Assembly (NCBI RefSeq): GCF_023053635.1
Contig: NC_086172.1
Location: forward strand, 126,331,681-126,395,680
From: Elgaria multicarinata webbii
Lineage: Eukaryota; Chordata; Lepidosauria; Squamata; Anguidae
Direction of reading: 5' to 3'
DNA: 64,000 bases
Positions 1-10,861 of the stretch are shown here, one piece after another (within the stretch, counting starts at the first letter, position 1; every line of letters starts with the position of its first letter). Position numbers and translations under genes: made by a program. The notes beneath the pieces are model-generated. The model was not told the origin of the DNA. It did not search any database and saw only the letters and a program-made list of their open reading frames with translations.

Positions 1-142
1 GTTTTATGGAGAAGGTGCCAACAAAGGTGAGCCAATTCAATTGTACCTGCCTAGGCTTCGGGTACAAACGGGGATGGCAGAGGGCAGCCACCTCACATTG
101 GAACTGCATAAAGGCAGAAGAAGCATATTTATTGGGTTTTTT

Positions 143-305
143 AATGTATGTTGTGTATGCTGCATATTTTCATGGTTTCAAATGTATGTTGTGTATGCTG
201 CATATTTTCATGGTTTTAAATTGTATATGTTTTTAATTTTATGTCAACCACCCAGAAAGCTTTGACTATGGGGCAGTAGAGAAATGTAATAAATAATGAT
301 AATGA
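143..305 (+). repeat. L2-like LINE 3' end with a 38-bp tandem duplication
   Basis: The tail (about 226-303) has the recurring 3' end of this window, a CCGCCCAGAGAGC-like block, then GAAATGTAATAAATAATGATAAT. Just upstream, 143-180 and 181-218 are two near-identical 38-bp copies, one base different near the end. The duplication falls in the 3' untranslated part of the LINE. Confidence 0.65.
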
Positions 306-1345
306 AGCAAGGATGGCTGGAGCAGAAGGTTGTTGCCTTGATGTGTCACGTTATTCTACCCCTTCAATAGACAAAAATATAGCCCACGTATGCTTTCATC
401 TTATCACCAAGAATGTAGGTGTTACTAAAGAGAGATGAGATGCTTCAAAGGGGATTAGCTAAATGTGGTCCAACTTCAAAGGTGTGGTTGGCTGGGATGC
501 AAAATTGGGTTCTGCAACACTCAGGTTATTCATCTCCCTCATTGCTTCCCTCCCTTTAGCTTTAGACATTCTATTAAGACTTCTTTTATTACTATTTCAC
601 TTACCTTGAGCAGAGCAACATCAGTTAAAATTATGTCCAGGGAGGAGATCTGCTGCAAGATTGTCATGTCCTTGGCCTGAGAAGGGCGAAGGAAAGCCTG
701 CTGTCAGAAAATACAGTGGGTAGTCTCTGGCTTGCCCTTTTTGCCGCAGCCAGCCATCTGCTCCCAATGTGAAAACTGACACTAGATAATCCCAGGGTAG
801 TGGTACAGGGCTCACAAGTAGGCCATGTTGGTACATTGTTTATTAGATGGGATGCTGACATCTTCCACCATCCCCACCCTTCAGAATGTCCTATTCCCTT
901 TGAGCTTAGCTGCAGTCTTCACAATAAGTGGGGGTGAAATGGATTTTCCCAAGGACACTGCATTACAACAGGGCCTGGGACTCTACTGAGAACCCCTGTT
1001 AGACTACAGCTTCACATACCATGATGCACCTTTGGGGGATGGGCGATTAGCTCCAATGTAGCCATTCATTTCCTTCAGGTCAGGAAGTTCGTTGAGGTTG
1101 TTTTCAACATTTTATTTGGTATTTTGAGCCACATGCCTAACAGAACGGCTCGGGCAAAGGCGTATGAAATTAATATGAAGAAAACAAATTACGTCAATAA
1201 AAGTGTCAACTGGTAGAATTAAAAATATCTTTATAAAACACTCACTAGAACTAGCCCAGCCTTCCAAAAGAGCAAGATTAAGCAGTTTGCAAAAGAAGCT
1301 GCCAGGTAGACCGTTTTCCCTGGAGAGTAAATAAGAGGGCCGTGT
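306..1345. other. No recognised feature
   Basis: I see no gene, RNA or clear repeat family here. The short ORFs lack any family signature. Confidence 0.5.
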
Positions 1346-1355
1346 CACCACAGAT

Positions 1356-1460
1356 CAGGGCTGGGGAGCCTATGGCCCTTCAGATGATGTTGGCCCTCAA
1401 ATCCCATCAGTCCCTCCCAAGATGAGAGTTGTTCCCCTTGGAGCCAGAGTTCAGGCACTC
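1356..1460. mobile_element. hAT-type MITE fragment (GGGGAGCCTATGGCCC family)
   Basis: It begins CAGGGCTGGGGAGC and contains GGCCCTTCAGATGATGTTGG and a CCCATCAG block. This is the same family as 38160, 39790, 42160, 43908 and 50935. The copy is degraded. Confidence 0.5.
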
Positions 1461-1786
1461 CTTGCCTAGGAGAGGATTCTCAGAGGGGGACAGGGCTCCT
1501 TCAGATGAAACTGTGCTGGGCAAATTATTTTCTTATCCAAAACCCTCCCCCACTTTGAAAGAAATCCCACTTAAACTCACTTTCAAGATAGTATCATAGG
1601 TGTTATGGAGTTATAGAAGAGGGCCACATTTATGGCATGCATTTGACTTCTGGATTTTGGTCACTGGTGGTTACATCAGCATAGGATTGGCTGGTTTGGA
1701 CAATTGTGCTTGATAATTACTTCCACAAATTAATTCTTATTAAATTCTATCCCAGTTTTCTATTTAAAAAAACAACGCACAGCACT

Positions 1787-2014
1787 GAGAGCCAGTGTGG
1801 TGTACTGGTTAGAGTGTTGAGTTGGGAGATCCGGGTTCTGGGCGCTATTCAGCTGTGGAAGCTCACTGGGTAAGTTTGGGCCAGTCCCAGACTCTCAGCC
1901 TAACCTTCCTCACAAAGTTTTTGATGTGAGGATAAATTGAGAGAACGAATACGTACGCTGCCTTGAGTTCCTTGGAGGAAAAAAGGTAGGATATAGATGC
2001 AATAAATAAATAAA
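1787..2014 (+). mobile_element. Sauria-type tRNA-derived SINE
   Basis: It starts GAGCCAGTGTGGTGTACTGG (tRNA-like A-box region), has the B-box area GATCCGGGTTC, the middle GACTCTCAGCCTAACC, and the tail TTCCTTGGAGGAAAAAAGG, then TATAGATGCAATAAATAAAT. It is clearly related to the better copies at 53408 and 54074, but more diverged. Confidence 0.85.
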
Positions 2015-3255
2015 TCATTTTATGAAACACAAAAATAGCAAACAATGCAAAATAATAACAAACCCAAAAAAACCAAAACTAAAGGCTTTAAAACAGCTGA
2101 CAAGGAAAAGCTTGGCAGTGCCTTAAAGGCTAGACCTGGAAAAAGTTCATTGCTCCAGAATTTGTTTAGATGTGGAGCAGTATATAAATGTCGTAAATAA
2201 TTATTTCATGGCTCTGATGTGTCCCTTTCATGTTATGTGGTACATTTGCACATATGCATCTGTAAGCCTGTATGCATTTATCTATTCATGCCACATGAAC
2301 TCCGTATACTATTTGTTTCACCAGTTTAATGAATAGTCAAATAGATAGCCCAAGCTAGGTTCCCCTATCATACCCTCCCCAAGCCAGTGGACCCCATGAA
2401 ATTGATTGGGTTGCCTGCCCCTAATTTCCATCCCGGGGGGATAATTTGAGGGGGATTATTCATTCAGCCCTGTCCACCACTGGAATGCTGCCCACAAGAG
2501 CTTCTCCAAAACAGAACTCAGTCCTCAGGCTCAAAGAACTTCATCACCTCTGAAATAGATGAGTCCTTCAAACAGAAAACTGTCTTATGATACTCCTTCA
2601 ATTAGCCCACTGTCCTCAGTAAAGCAGGGCACCTGGCCACCATACGCAAAGCTGCTATCCAGAATTACTGGAATTGGAATTCAGGATGTGCCAATTTTGT
2701 TATTTTCTCTGGGTGACCTTGGGCAGGTTGTTTTTCTTCATTGAAAACCAGCCCTCCTTCACCTTACAGGTGTGACAGCCTGGCATCTTGAGCTGAAACC
2801 ATCTGTGGCTTCTTCTACTCCCCTCTTTGGTGCATTGATAGAACTGGGTGGCCAAATACCTGTACCAGGAAGTGGTGGTTGATTTGAAGAACTATCAGTG
2901 ATGGTGCCAGTGGCAGAAACTGCTGCAGCAAGAGACCTGCCTCTCCTGTGAAAGACTGCAAACAAGACCAAGATTTTAACACATTTATTTCTTTGTTATG
3001 TTTCTAGCCTGCCTTTTCCTGTAAGGAGATTGAGGCAGCATCTGGTGCCTCAGATAGCTGCCAGGGCCCAAACACTCTGGCCAGGCCCACCTTGGATACC
3101 TGCCCTGGACCCCTTAAGAAACATATTCTGGCCTCATCCTCAAAGCCCCACCAGGCAGCTGGGCCTAGCTGCTGTTCTAATTTCCCACGATGCCCTAGAA
3201 TGAGATTATTACTCTATTGTACAGACACAAATTTAAATATTCCCAGAGGTGTAAC
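2015..3255. other. Mostly unrecognised; possible MIR-like fragment at 2700-2770
   Basis: The segment CTGGGTGACCTTGGGCAGGT followed by CACCTTACAGG resembles the core of a MIR/CORE SINE, but the flanks are too diverged for certainty. Nothing else is recognisable. Confidence 0.35.
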
Positions 3256-3261
3256 TGGTAT

Positions 3262-3306
3262 TTGCGGCAAAAACAGCAGAGTTTTGTGGCACCGTAGAGA
3301 CTATCA
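3262..3306 (+). repeat. Fragment of a TTTTGTGGCACC repeat
   Basis: GCAGAGTTTTGTGGCACCGT followed by AGAGACT matches the left end of the longer copy at 36556-36742. It abuts the CR1 end that follows. Confidence 0.5.
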
Positions 3307-3311
3307 ACTAG

Positions 3312-3580
3312 TGATGGCCACCAATTTTGAAGGCCTTTTAAAGGGGATTGGATACATTCCTGGAGGAGAAGGCTGTCAATGGTCTGATAGCTATATGCTA
3401 CCTCCAGTATCAGAGGCAGTAAGCCTATATACACTATTTGCTGGGGAACATGGGCGGGAGGGTGCTGTTGCACCCATGTCCTGCTTGTGGGTTCCTGGAT
3501 GACAGCTGGTTGGCCACTGTGTGAACAGAGTGCTGGACTAGATGGATCCTTGCTCTGATTCAGCAGAGCTCTTCTTATGT
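3312..3580 (+). mobile_element. CR1-type LINE 3' end
   Basis: The stretch runs from AAGGGGATTGGATACATTCC through CTACCTCCAGTATCAGAGGC, GTGCTGTTGCACCCATGTCC and GGCCACTGTGTGAACAGAGT to GCTCTTCTTATG. It is the 3' end of one CR1 subfamily, also seen at 8210 and 29660-30148. Only the 3' end is present, as usual for 5'-truncated CR1 copies. Confidence 0.8.
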
Positions 3581-3767
3581 GGGGAGAAAGTAGATCTCCA
3601 AATTTGTTGGACTTCAGCTACCTGCATTCCTGCTGCAAATATTCACATGTAGACACATTGTGCTTTTACCAATCTTAACAAATTGATGGAGACCCCAGAT
3701 AATACAGGGAACAAGAGGGGCATCTATTACTCTATCCATTTTCTCTTCCTCTATATGACTGAATCCA

Positions 3768-3850
3768 AGGCTGCAATCCTATACATGCAAGTCCCACTGG
3801 GTAGGAAGGGGCTTACATCTGGGTAACCATGCACAGGACTGCACCCTAAG
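3768..3850. mobile_element. Short palindromic MITE (GGCTGCAATCCTAT ends)
   Basis: The left end is GGCTGCAATCCTATACATG, the right end GCACAGGACTGCACCC, with CCCACTGGG in the middle. The arms are near reverse complements. Related copies lie at 4221 and 5147. A non-autonomous DNA transposon; superfamily not proven. Confidence 0.7.
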
Positions 3851-4220
3851 GTTGGAATAAGGTGAGGTAATCAAGAAACCAATGTCAATAAAGTCATTTC
3901 TATCCATTTCTCTTCCCTCTCCTCATCAGTCTTAGCAGAAACTTGAAGAAATAACCAAGAATTGTGGCTCAACGTCTTGCAAGTCATTATTGCTACCTCT
4001 CCATAATGCCTAGATGCTTCTGCATCCTTTGAAGGCAGTAATTTCAACTTTGTTAGCACAGCACTTTGAAAAGGGAACACATAAATCAACTTGGCCACTG
4101 AATCATCTCTTCTGTATCCACCTGGCAGATATAATTATTGTTTTGAAAGAACAGTTAGATTGTTTGATTAGAGACATGCTAAATTTCATGATGACAGACC
4201 AGGAAGTTAGCCTAATAACT

Positions 4221-4314
4221 ATGGCTGCAATCCTAAACACACTTACCTGGGCTGGAAGTAAATCCCATTGAATTCAGTGGGACTTACTTATGACCAGGCA
4301 TGCATAGAACTGCA
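4221..4314. mobile_element. Short palindromic MITE (GGCTGCAATCCTAA ends)
   Basis: The arms ACACACTTACCTGGG and ACTTACTTATGACCAGG surround AAATCCCATTGAATTCAGTG GGAC. It ends GCATAGAACTGCA. Same family as 3768 and 5147. Confidence 0.75.
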
Positions 4315-5024
4315 TTGTGACAGCCCTTTTGTTTTCTATTAACTATAAAGAGCTTTGATAATTGACTGGGAAATACAGGAGCATACACACCAGGATTTCC
4401 CACTTTCTTTACAAAATACTTTTAAAATGGCATAATATTTCTTTACCTTTGGAGGGCTGTAGTCCAATGTACTTCCTCAGACAATGGCTGACTTCTGACA
4501 GTCATTTCCCATTCTGTTCCTATTACCCCACCCAGCTGTGAGAGAATAACTGTTGTGGAATGATAAACTAATGAAATAATGAAAGTCTCCTGTGAGCCCA
4601 AAGTGCCCACCCACAAAAGAAACTGCCTGTAGGAGTGTATCCAGATGAGGCATCATTCACAAAAATTTATGGGGAGTCAAGACCTCATCAGTTTCCACTT
4701 GTAACTCTCCTGTGTGTTTCCACCTCTTCTTCCGTCTTTTTTCCTACCATCCAGTCATGTCCAGATAGAGGACTTCTGATGCTACTAGTTAGAAGCCATT
4801 TTGCAGCTATTCTGTCTTTGAGCTCCATCACACCAGCGGTTTAATGCACTCTCACCGTGTCTGGATTTTCTATAATGAGTAAACAGATTGAAGAAGCAGT
4901 GGGACAACACAGAAGAGTTACATCATCTGCCCCCCCCCACCTCTACTCCATAAAATTCTAGGAAATAGGCAAGGTGAAGACGTGATAAAAGCCTAATCTG
5001 GAAGCAGCCTCAGTAAGGAGGAAA
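4315..5024. other. No recognised gene
   Basis: A poly-C run (about 4930-4939) is the only simple feature. Part of it (4640-4720) looks weakly repetitive, but I cannot assign it. Confidence 0.4.
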
Positions 5025-5027
5025 AGC

Positions 5028-5070
5028 TGCACAATGCCTTTTAATTGGTAGTGGTATGAACCCTTAGTCT
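5028..5070 (+). repeat. Repeat arm (GCTGCACAATGCC), inverted to 5915-5965
   Basis: GCTGCACAATGCCTTTTAAT reappears in reverse complement at about 5932-5965 (ATTAGAAGGCATTGTGCAGC), on the far side of a CR1 copy. A third copy is at 12746-12790. This suggests an inverted-repeat element family. Confidence 0.55.
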
Positions 5071-5146
5071 GGAAGCACTCTTGGATTTTGATCTGGAAAA
5101 GGAACACCTATGCCTCAACTACCAGAAATTTGGGGAGCACTCTTGC

Positions 5147-5245
5147 AGTGCAAGTTGCAACCCTGTGAATGTTTACTCTGAAATAACTCCCGCTGAGTTC
5201 AAAGGGACTTACTTCCAGGTAAGTGTGCATAGGATTGCACCCTGG
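5147..5245. mobile_element. Short palindromic MITE (GCAACCCT / AGGATTGCACCC ends)
   Basis: It contains GTTTACTCTGAAATAACTCC and GGGACTTACTTCCAGGTAAG and ends GTGTGCATAGGATTGCACCC. This is the best-preserved right end of the family. Confidence 0.75.
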
Positions 5246-5267
5246 ATTGCACTGAAGAGCCATTGAT

Positions 5268-5910
5268 AGCCTTCTACTCCAGGAATTTATCCAACACCCC
5301 CCCCCTTTTAATGCTGTCCAAATTGGTGGCCGTCACCACATCTTGTGGTAGTGAATTCCATAGTTTAACTATGCGCTGTGTGAAGCAGTACTTCCTTTTA
5401 TCTGTCCTGAATCTCCTACCAATCAGCTTCATGGGATGACCCTGGGTTCTATTATGGGAAAGGCAGAAAAATGTCTCCCTATCCACATTCTCCATACCAT
5501 GCATAATTTACTACACCTCTATCAGGTCTCCCCGCAGCCTTCTTTTTTCCAGCTGTTATAACCTTCCCTCATAGGGAAAATGCTCTTATCCCTTGATCAT
5601 TTTAGTTGCCCTTTTTTGCACCTTTTCCAACTCTACAATATGTTTTTAGGTGTAGTGACCAAAACTGTACATAGTATTCTAAGTGTGGTTGCACCATAGA
5701 TTTGTATAAAGGCAGTGTGCTACTGGCAGTTTTATTCTCAATTCCTTTTCTTTTAATGCCTAACATGGAGTTTGCCTTCTTTACAGCAGTGACATACCGG
5801 GTTGACATTTTCACTGAGCTGTCCACCACAACCCCAAGATCTCTTTCTGGGGCAGTAACCACCTGCTCAGATCCCATGCCTGTTGTTGTAAGCCACTCTT
5901 TCTGAGGGGG
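5268..5910 (-). mobile_element. CR1 LINE fragment with reverse-transcriptase C-terminus
   Basis: On the minus strand the translation reads ERDLGVVVDSSVKMS, AVKKANSMLGI, GIENKTASSTLPLYKSMVQP and HLEYYVQFWS, then further on KYCFTQRIVKLWNSLPQDVV and LDKFLE. These are the last part of the CR1 ORF2 reverse transcriptase and its tail. The reading passes through more than one frame and carries changes, so it is a dead copy. It ends near 5268, where the C-terminal codons meet the flank. Confidence 0.9.
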
Positions 5911-5914
5911 GCTT

Positions 5915-6292
5915 CCAAACAGGGGGTTTCTTCTGGTAGCAATTAGAAGGCATTGTGCAGCTGTACTGCCTTTTTCTGCATAAGGGTTTTCTGTCTTAAG
6001 GAAAAAGTTGGAAGAAAATACAGGAGGGATGTGAGTAGAAGACATAATCTGAAACACACACACACTGTAAATGTTTGTAAATAAGATAGAATGAAGGCAC
6101 TATTGAAGCCTCATCTGGAACCACCCAGAGAATCAACTTCTGACTGTAACTTCCACTATGGTGATAACCCTGGACTCCATTGCAGCGTTGGCATAAGTCC
6201 CTTTTTCTCAGCCTTACCTCCTTATTCTCCCAATATACGCACCCATAAATAAATAAATACATCCTAAGACTTCTTTTGAGATTAGTCCAGGG
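5915..6292. other. Repeat arm and unassigned sequence
   Basis: 5932-5965 is the inverted partner of 5028-5070. A short CA run is at 6056-6065. The rest is unassigned. Confidence 0.4.
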
Positions 6293-7195
6293 CCGGATCT
6301 ACCCTAGTCTTATAACGTTGCTAGTGTCCCTTTCTAATGTGGTTCTCTGTATCGGTTCTCTGTAGCTGTAACGTTACTGCAGGGCACATTGTTAAATCCT
6401 TTCGTTGTTCTCCCTCCCTCTTCTCTGAGAGCTGCTGGGTTTGCTCCACCCACTGCCTGCCTCATTCCTAGCCAGCAGTGCAGGGCAATACTCATAAGCA
6501 TACACACAAACCTCCTCCCAAAACATCATAATACAGGTTTTAGGGAATAGCCTGAGTGCATAGGAGCTAGCCACTTTGCTAAAGCTAAGCAGGGTTGGGT
6601 CTGGTCAGGGTTGGGATGGGAGACCAAATTGAAAAGTTTTAGCAGCAGCCTCATTTAAGCTCTGTTGGTCATGAGTTTTGGACTTTGGACCCTTGTTAAT
6701 TTTCCTGCAGGGAGCTACAGCGATCCTTTGAGCGCTCCTCAGCTCCCTTGCAAAGAGGGGGGAAATGTTAAAAAACACACATAAAAAATCAACCGATGAC
6801 CCAATTTGATTCAAATTTTAAGGCAGGATGCATGGGAGTACTTCACAATCAAAGCAGATTCTAAGGTGGAAAACTTCTGAGTCCTTTGCATGCAATTGTC
6901 AGTGATTGCACAGTATAACACTGGTGTGATTTATCTGCTGTAGCAGATAAGATAGCAAACAGGGCGAAGGAAGGAGAACAGGAAGTGGGCGGAGCAAAGC
7001 CAGCAGCTCTGAGAAAGGGAGAGGAGAATTACCAGTAGGACGAGGCACATGAATCTGTAGCCACGCTGGAACTAAGAAATAGAACCTGTAAGTACGACTC
7101 ATTTACAGCGTTGGAGACCCAGGGCCACATGACGCTATGTGTCACAGTAACCCATTCAAAACATTAGAATAACACCAGTGTAGATTCCCACTAGG
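6293..7195. mobile_element. Possible composite DNA-element region with a repeat shared with 17130-17865
   Basis: The left edge CAGGGCCGGATCTACC and the right edge ATAACACCAGTGTAGATTCC are roughly inverted. Inside, about 6745-6935 (TCAACCGATGACCCAATTTG, CATGGGAGTACTTCACAATC, CAGTATAACACTGGTGTG) is closely matched by 17150-17865. I read it as a non-autonomous DNA element with a nested 5S-like piece. Ends and superfamily are uncertain. Confidence 0.4.
6582..6625 (+). repeat. 5S rRNA-derived segment (pseudogene or SINE head)
   Basis: AAGCTAAGCAGGGTTGGGTC, then TGGTC and GGATGGGAGACC match the internal control region of vertebrate 5S rRNA (AGCTAAGCAGGGTCGGGCC ... TGGATGGGAGACC). The 5' half of 5S is not recognisable and the sequence after GAGACC is unrelated, so this is not a working 5S gene. 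Confidence 0.7.
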
Positions 7196-7740
7196 AATCC
7201 CAAATGTTCTAATCAGTTACATTTTTACAACTGATGTTAGTTCTTTGGCACAGTTCTGCTGGGTTTTATTGGTGTCATAGGATGTATTTCTATGATTTTG
7301 TCTTCGTTTTTATGCTGTTTTAATATCAGTTGAATGTTGCTCTGGGACTTTTCTGCTGAAGGGAAGCCTGGAAATTATCTTAATAACTAAGACATCATCA
7401 GATGAGCATTTTATTTATCGCACACTTGTTACTGCCTACTCATGGCTTTTAGTGCATCCTTCTGACGACACCGTCCACCTCCCATGCGTCTCCCACCCCT
7501 TCTGGTCTTTTTTCTGCAACAAAATAGACCTCAGTAAATCCGATTTATTTTTTTAAACCAAAACTTGCCATTTCCTGTTGTGTGCAGGAAAAGCAGCACA
7601 ATAAAAATGCTGCCCACTAAATGGGCCACGTGGTTGTTCTGTTTCCTCTTTCTTTCCCCATGTAAAGAAATTGTCACTATTGTGGGACAGCAACAGGACG
7701 CCATAGTGATGGTAGGGTAATATGATTTCCCCCCTGTCTG
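7196..7740. other. No recognised feature
   Basis: AT-rich sequence with no gene, RNA or repeat that I can name. Confidence 0.45.
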
Positions 7741-7744
7741 ATGA

Positions 7745-7890
7745 CACTTTGAAGGTTCAAGCCTATGCATGTTTAGACGGAAAAAAATCTACAACTCCCA
7801 GCATCTCCCCACCCAGACATCTTGGCTGAGACATACTGGGAACTGTACTGTTCAACTTTCTTTTCTGTCTAAACATGGATTGCACCTTAA
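7745..7890. mobile_element. Palindromic MITE with 'ACAACTCCCAGCAT' arms
   Basis: The left arm AGCCTATGCATGTTTAGACG, then CTACAACTCCCAGCATC, is mirrored by ACTGGGAACTGTA and TTTTCTGTCTAAACATGG, ending ATTGCACCTT. Related copies are at 26968, 48636 and 50268. Confidence 0.75.
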
Positions 7891-8205
7891 ATCTCTCTCA
7901 GGCTTACCCCACACCCAGCATCCTGCAGCACGATATGGGGAAAATAATATTAGAAAGTTTATTTCATCCCTCTTAGTCTAGAGAACATCTGCAGGACAAC
8001 TTTTTTTTTAAAGCAAAACAAACAAAAAGAACAACACATTTCTTCCAAATAGGAAGGCTTTTCACTGCTTCTGGGAGGAGGGGAACACAATTCTGCCAAA
8101 TTATTGCAACAAGGAAGTCCTTGATTACTACATTGTCTCCTATCAGCAGCTGTCAATGGAAAACAAGGCTTCAAAAATTATCAGGAACTCTGTTCTATGG
8201 ACAAA
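7891..8205. other. No recognised feature
   Basis: Nothing assigned; an A/T run lies near 8000. Confidence 0.4.
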
Positions 8206-8207
8206 AA

Positions 8208-8352
8208 AACCTGGATGGCTTTATAGAGGGATTGGACAAATTCATGTAGGATAAGGCTATCAATGACTACTTGTCATGATGGCTATGTGTTACCTCCGGA
8301 GGTAGTACAAATCTGTTTACCAGTTGCTGAGGAATACAAGGGTGTGTGGAGT
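8208..8352 (+). mobile_element. CR1 3' end fragment
   Basis: AGGGATTGGACAAATTCATG, then AAGGCTATCAATGACTACTT and GTTACCTCCGGAGG match the 3312-3580 subfamily. The copy stops before the usual terminal GCTCTTCTTATG. Confidence 0.65.
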
Positions 8353-8370
8353 GGGTCGTGCGTAGACAAC

Positions 8371-8560
8371 ACCCTAAGACATGGTTAGGCTTAACCCTTT
8401 TGCAGCAAATGGTTAGTGTGTGTGTTTAAACCGTGGTTATGTAGCCACCATGGTTAGGAATGGTTCACATGATACACTAAATCATGGTTCAATGCCATAA
8501 TGTTTAGCTCAAATGCATAACCACTGTGGTTTAGTGTGTCATCTGAACAGGATCGTTGTT
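8371..8560. mobile_element. MITE of the 'GGTTTAGTGTGTCATCTGAA' family
   Basis: It contains TGCAGCAAATGGTTAGTGTG, GGTTATGTAGCCACCATGGT and CCACTGTGGTTTAGTGTGTC, ending ATCTGAACAGG. The same blocks occur in inverse order at 52925-53062. Confidence 0.65.
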
Positions 8561-8638
8561 TAGAATAGGACTTCCAACTGATTTTGCCTGGATTGGGGGT
8601 CTTTTGTCTTTAAAAGGTAATTTTTTGAGCGTACATAG

Positions 8639-9157
8639 CAGGGGTGCCAAACACAGCGCTGGGAGGGGCATCCAACGGTGGCCACAAAGCTTTCACTCCC
8701 TGCCCCCTTCAAAATATTTTTTTTTTAAATGAAAAACTTGAAAAACACTGGGACCCCAGGCTCTCCTTCCTGTGCCTGAAACTCCTGCTGATCAGCTGTT
8801 CAGCGGGCAGGAAAAGAAAGGGTTGCTCCCTGGTCCCACCCAGTCTCCTTCTGTTCACACAGACCTTTCTCCTTTGCCCTCTATCTCTCCACTCTGTACC
8901 TCTAGCCTCTCTATTTCTCTCCCCACACCTCGTGTGAGTAGCCAGGCCTCCACAGCAGCCACTATGTGACTGACTAGCTATGTGACTGACTTTATCATGG
9001 TTTTAGTTTTTGTGACCCGCCCAGAGAGCTTCGGCTATTGGGCGGTATAAAAATGTAATAAATAAATAAATAAATGGGAGCCATTTGTGGTGGTACCCAC
9101 AGCAGTTTCTCAAATTCCCAAGCGCGCCCATGGGCTCAAAAAGGTTGAGGACCCCTG
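8639..9157. mobile_element. hAT-like non-autonomous element with an L2 tail inside
   Basis: The ends CAGGGGTGCC and GGACCCCTG are typical hAT-type inverted termini. The right part (CAGTTTCTCAAATTCCCAAG, GGTTGAGGACCCCTG) is the reverse complement of the copy at 51255-51390. An L2 3' end (about 8990-9075) sits inside it. The 8-base flanks match only partly. Confidence 0.6.
8990..9075 (+). mobile_element. L2 LINE 3' tail nested in the hAT-like element
   Basis: TTTTTGTGACCCGCCCAGAG, then CTTCGGCTATTGGGCGGTAT and an AATAAATAAATAAAT tail form the standard L2-type 3' end. Confidence 0.75.
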
Positions 9158-9958
9158 ATGATTAGCAGAGAAGCCTTAAAGACCTCTTCACTTTTAATAG
9201 TCTGGAATAGCTAAATTAGGTTGTTTCCCCGCTTTCCCTATAACTTTAATTTTAGTCGGTGCTCTATGGGTCATTTTATTTCCATAGTCCTCAACATCCA
9301 CTATATATTTTCAACAGATTTCCTGACCTTCTATGAAATGTCAAAATAAGTTAATCATTTTCTCCAGAAATGTAATTTGGTTAGCCTGTTCTTTGATTGG
9401 AAGCCTTCCTCCCCGCTCTCCTTTCATGTTATTCTTTACTAGATCTGGTTGCCTGGTAACCCCAACCTCTATCTTTCTCTCTGCTAATTTCCTTCCTCCG
9501 CCCTGCTCCCTGCACAGCCCTGCTGTAGCACATGATAACATTCATACGCACGACAATATGTTTCTTCTCCATCTGTGCCTCTTTGGCGCGATCTCTTGAA
9601 GACTGCCAAGTGACCCACATATGGAACACAACCTGTTGTTTTGCCTTTGTGAAGATTAGGAGACATTTAATGACCTTTTCCCATTACAGAGAACAAAAAC
9701 TTACACAGCTGAGGAGGCAGAAGGTTTCACCATATATATGCATACACACACGCACGCGCACGCACACACACAGTACCACACAACCCTCATGTTTCTACTT
9801 CCTAAAAGGCCACAGCTTTCAATCTGTGACGGAGGCTCCTCTCTTCCTCACAGTCCACTTCCTGCCTACCTGAGCTTCCACATCAGCAGGCTCCACGTCA
9901 GCCATTAACATGTCCTCTCTTTTCAAGGTTGGTTTCTTTATTTAAAGTGTTTTTATCT
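9158..9958. other. Unassigned stretch with a CA repeat
   Basis: A CA-rich microsatellite interrupted by CG steps lies at 9743-9772. Otherwise nothing is recognised. Confidence 0.5.
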
Positions 9959-10702
9959 AGGGCGACCATTTGAAAAGGAGGACAGGCCTCCTGCTGCTTT
10001 AATTCTTGTGTTGAAGAGAGAATTTCACCCGGTGCTGCATTCTAGGGCTGTGCGCCACCTCAGATCTGAACCCCGAATCTGAAGCGGATTGCGGTGGTTT
10101 GGACCCTTCCGAACCAAATCCGAGGCGGTTTGGGCAAAGGCTGAGGCAGCCTAATGCCGAAGCCAATTGGCTCCAAAGCTTCGAGCTGCCTCGGCACTTC
10201 AGAGCTGCCCACCTCCAGCCCCCCACCAGTCTCCTTACCTGCTGCCTCTGTCGCTGCCACCATCTTTCTTCTGGAGGCTTCCGGTGCCGCCGCTGGGAAT
10301 GAAAGGGAGTAGGCTACGTGATTCCCCACTTACCTGTGTCTGTCGCCGGATGCAAGTCCCCGCCGCTGGACCCAGGTAAGCCCCTTTCCCCACTTACCTG
10401 CGTCCACCACCGCCAGCTTGCGTCCAGGGGCTTCCACTGCCATGGCCTACTTCCAGGCTTCAGCATCGTCAGCAGTGGAAGCCGCCAGATGCAAGCTGGT
10501 GCCGAGGCAGGTTGGGAACCCCCAAGGCAGCCCTGAGGTGGATCGGGGCTGCTTTGAGAGCTCCGGACCAGCCTCCGAGGCGGATCGGGGGTGGGTGCAC
10601 AGCCCTACTGCATTCATACAAATGACACCTGCTGAAATTCCCTTTTCTGTACAACTGTTAAAGATACAGGGGGTCCTGTCCTCCTTTCCATTTGGTCACC
10701 TT
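9959..10702. mobile_element. Palindromic MITE (AGGGTGACCATATG family), split by a hAT insertion
   Basis: The left arm AGGGCGACCATTTGAAAAGG, then GAATTTCACCCGGTGCTGC is at 9959-10042. The right arm ATGACACCTGCTGAAATTCC and AAAGATACAGG with TTTGGTCACC is at 10608-10702. The other copies (26670, 27969, 45803, 47384) show the undisturbed form. The ends reverse-complement each other. Confidence 0.8.
10043..10607. mobile_element. GC-rich hAT-like non-autonomous element with intact 8-bp TSD
   Basis: It starts TAGGGCTGTGCGCC and ends GGTGCACAGCCCTA, giving perfect 11-bp inverted ends. It is flanked on both sides by CTGCATTC (10035-10042 and 10608-10615), the 8-bp duplication expected of hAT. The interior is very GC-rich, codes for nothing, and has CAGGTAAG motifs in both orientations (10234, 10329, 10373, 10393). 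It lies inside the MITE 9959-10702. Confidence 0.85.
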
Positions 10703-10861
10703 TCCATATGGTTATCCTGCTCCTCAACCAAAAAGGCTTACATACAATCAGTTAAGCAAGACGATCCCTGCCTGTAGGCTTACAGGCTTACATGTCACAC
10801 AAAGAAAAAGGGATGGGGAGGAAAGAGGCAAAAATATAGTAACCTTTTAGCAGGGCTAATG
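10703..10861. other. Unassigned
   Basis: Short stretch between the MITE and a direct-repeat arm; nothing recognised. Confidence 0.4.
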
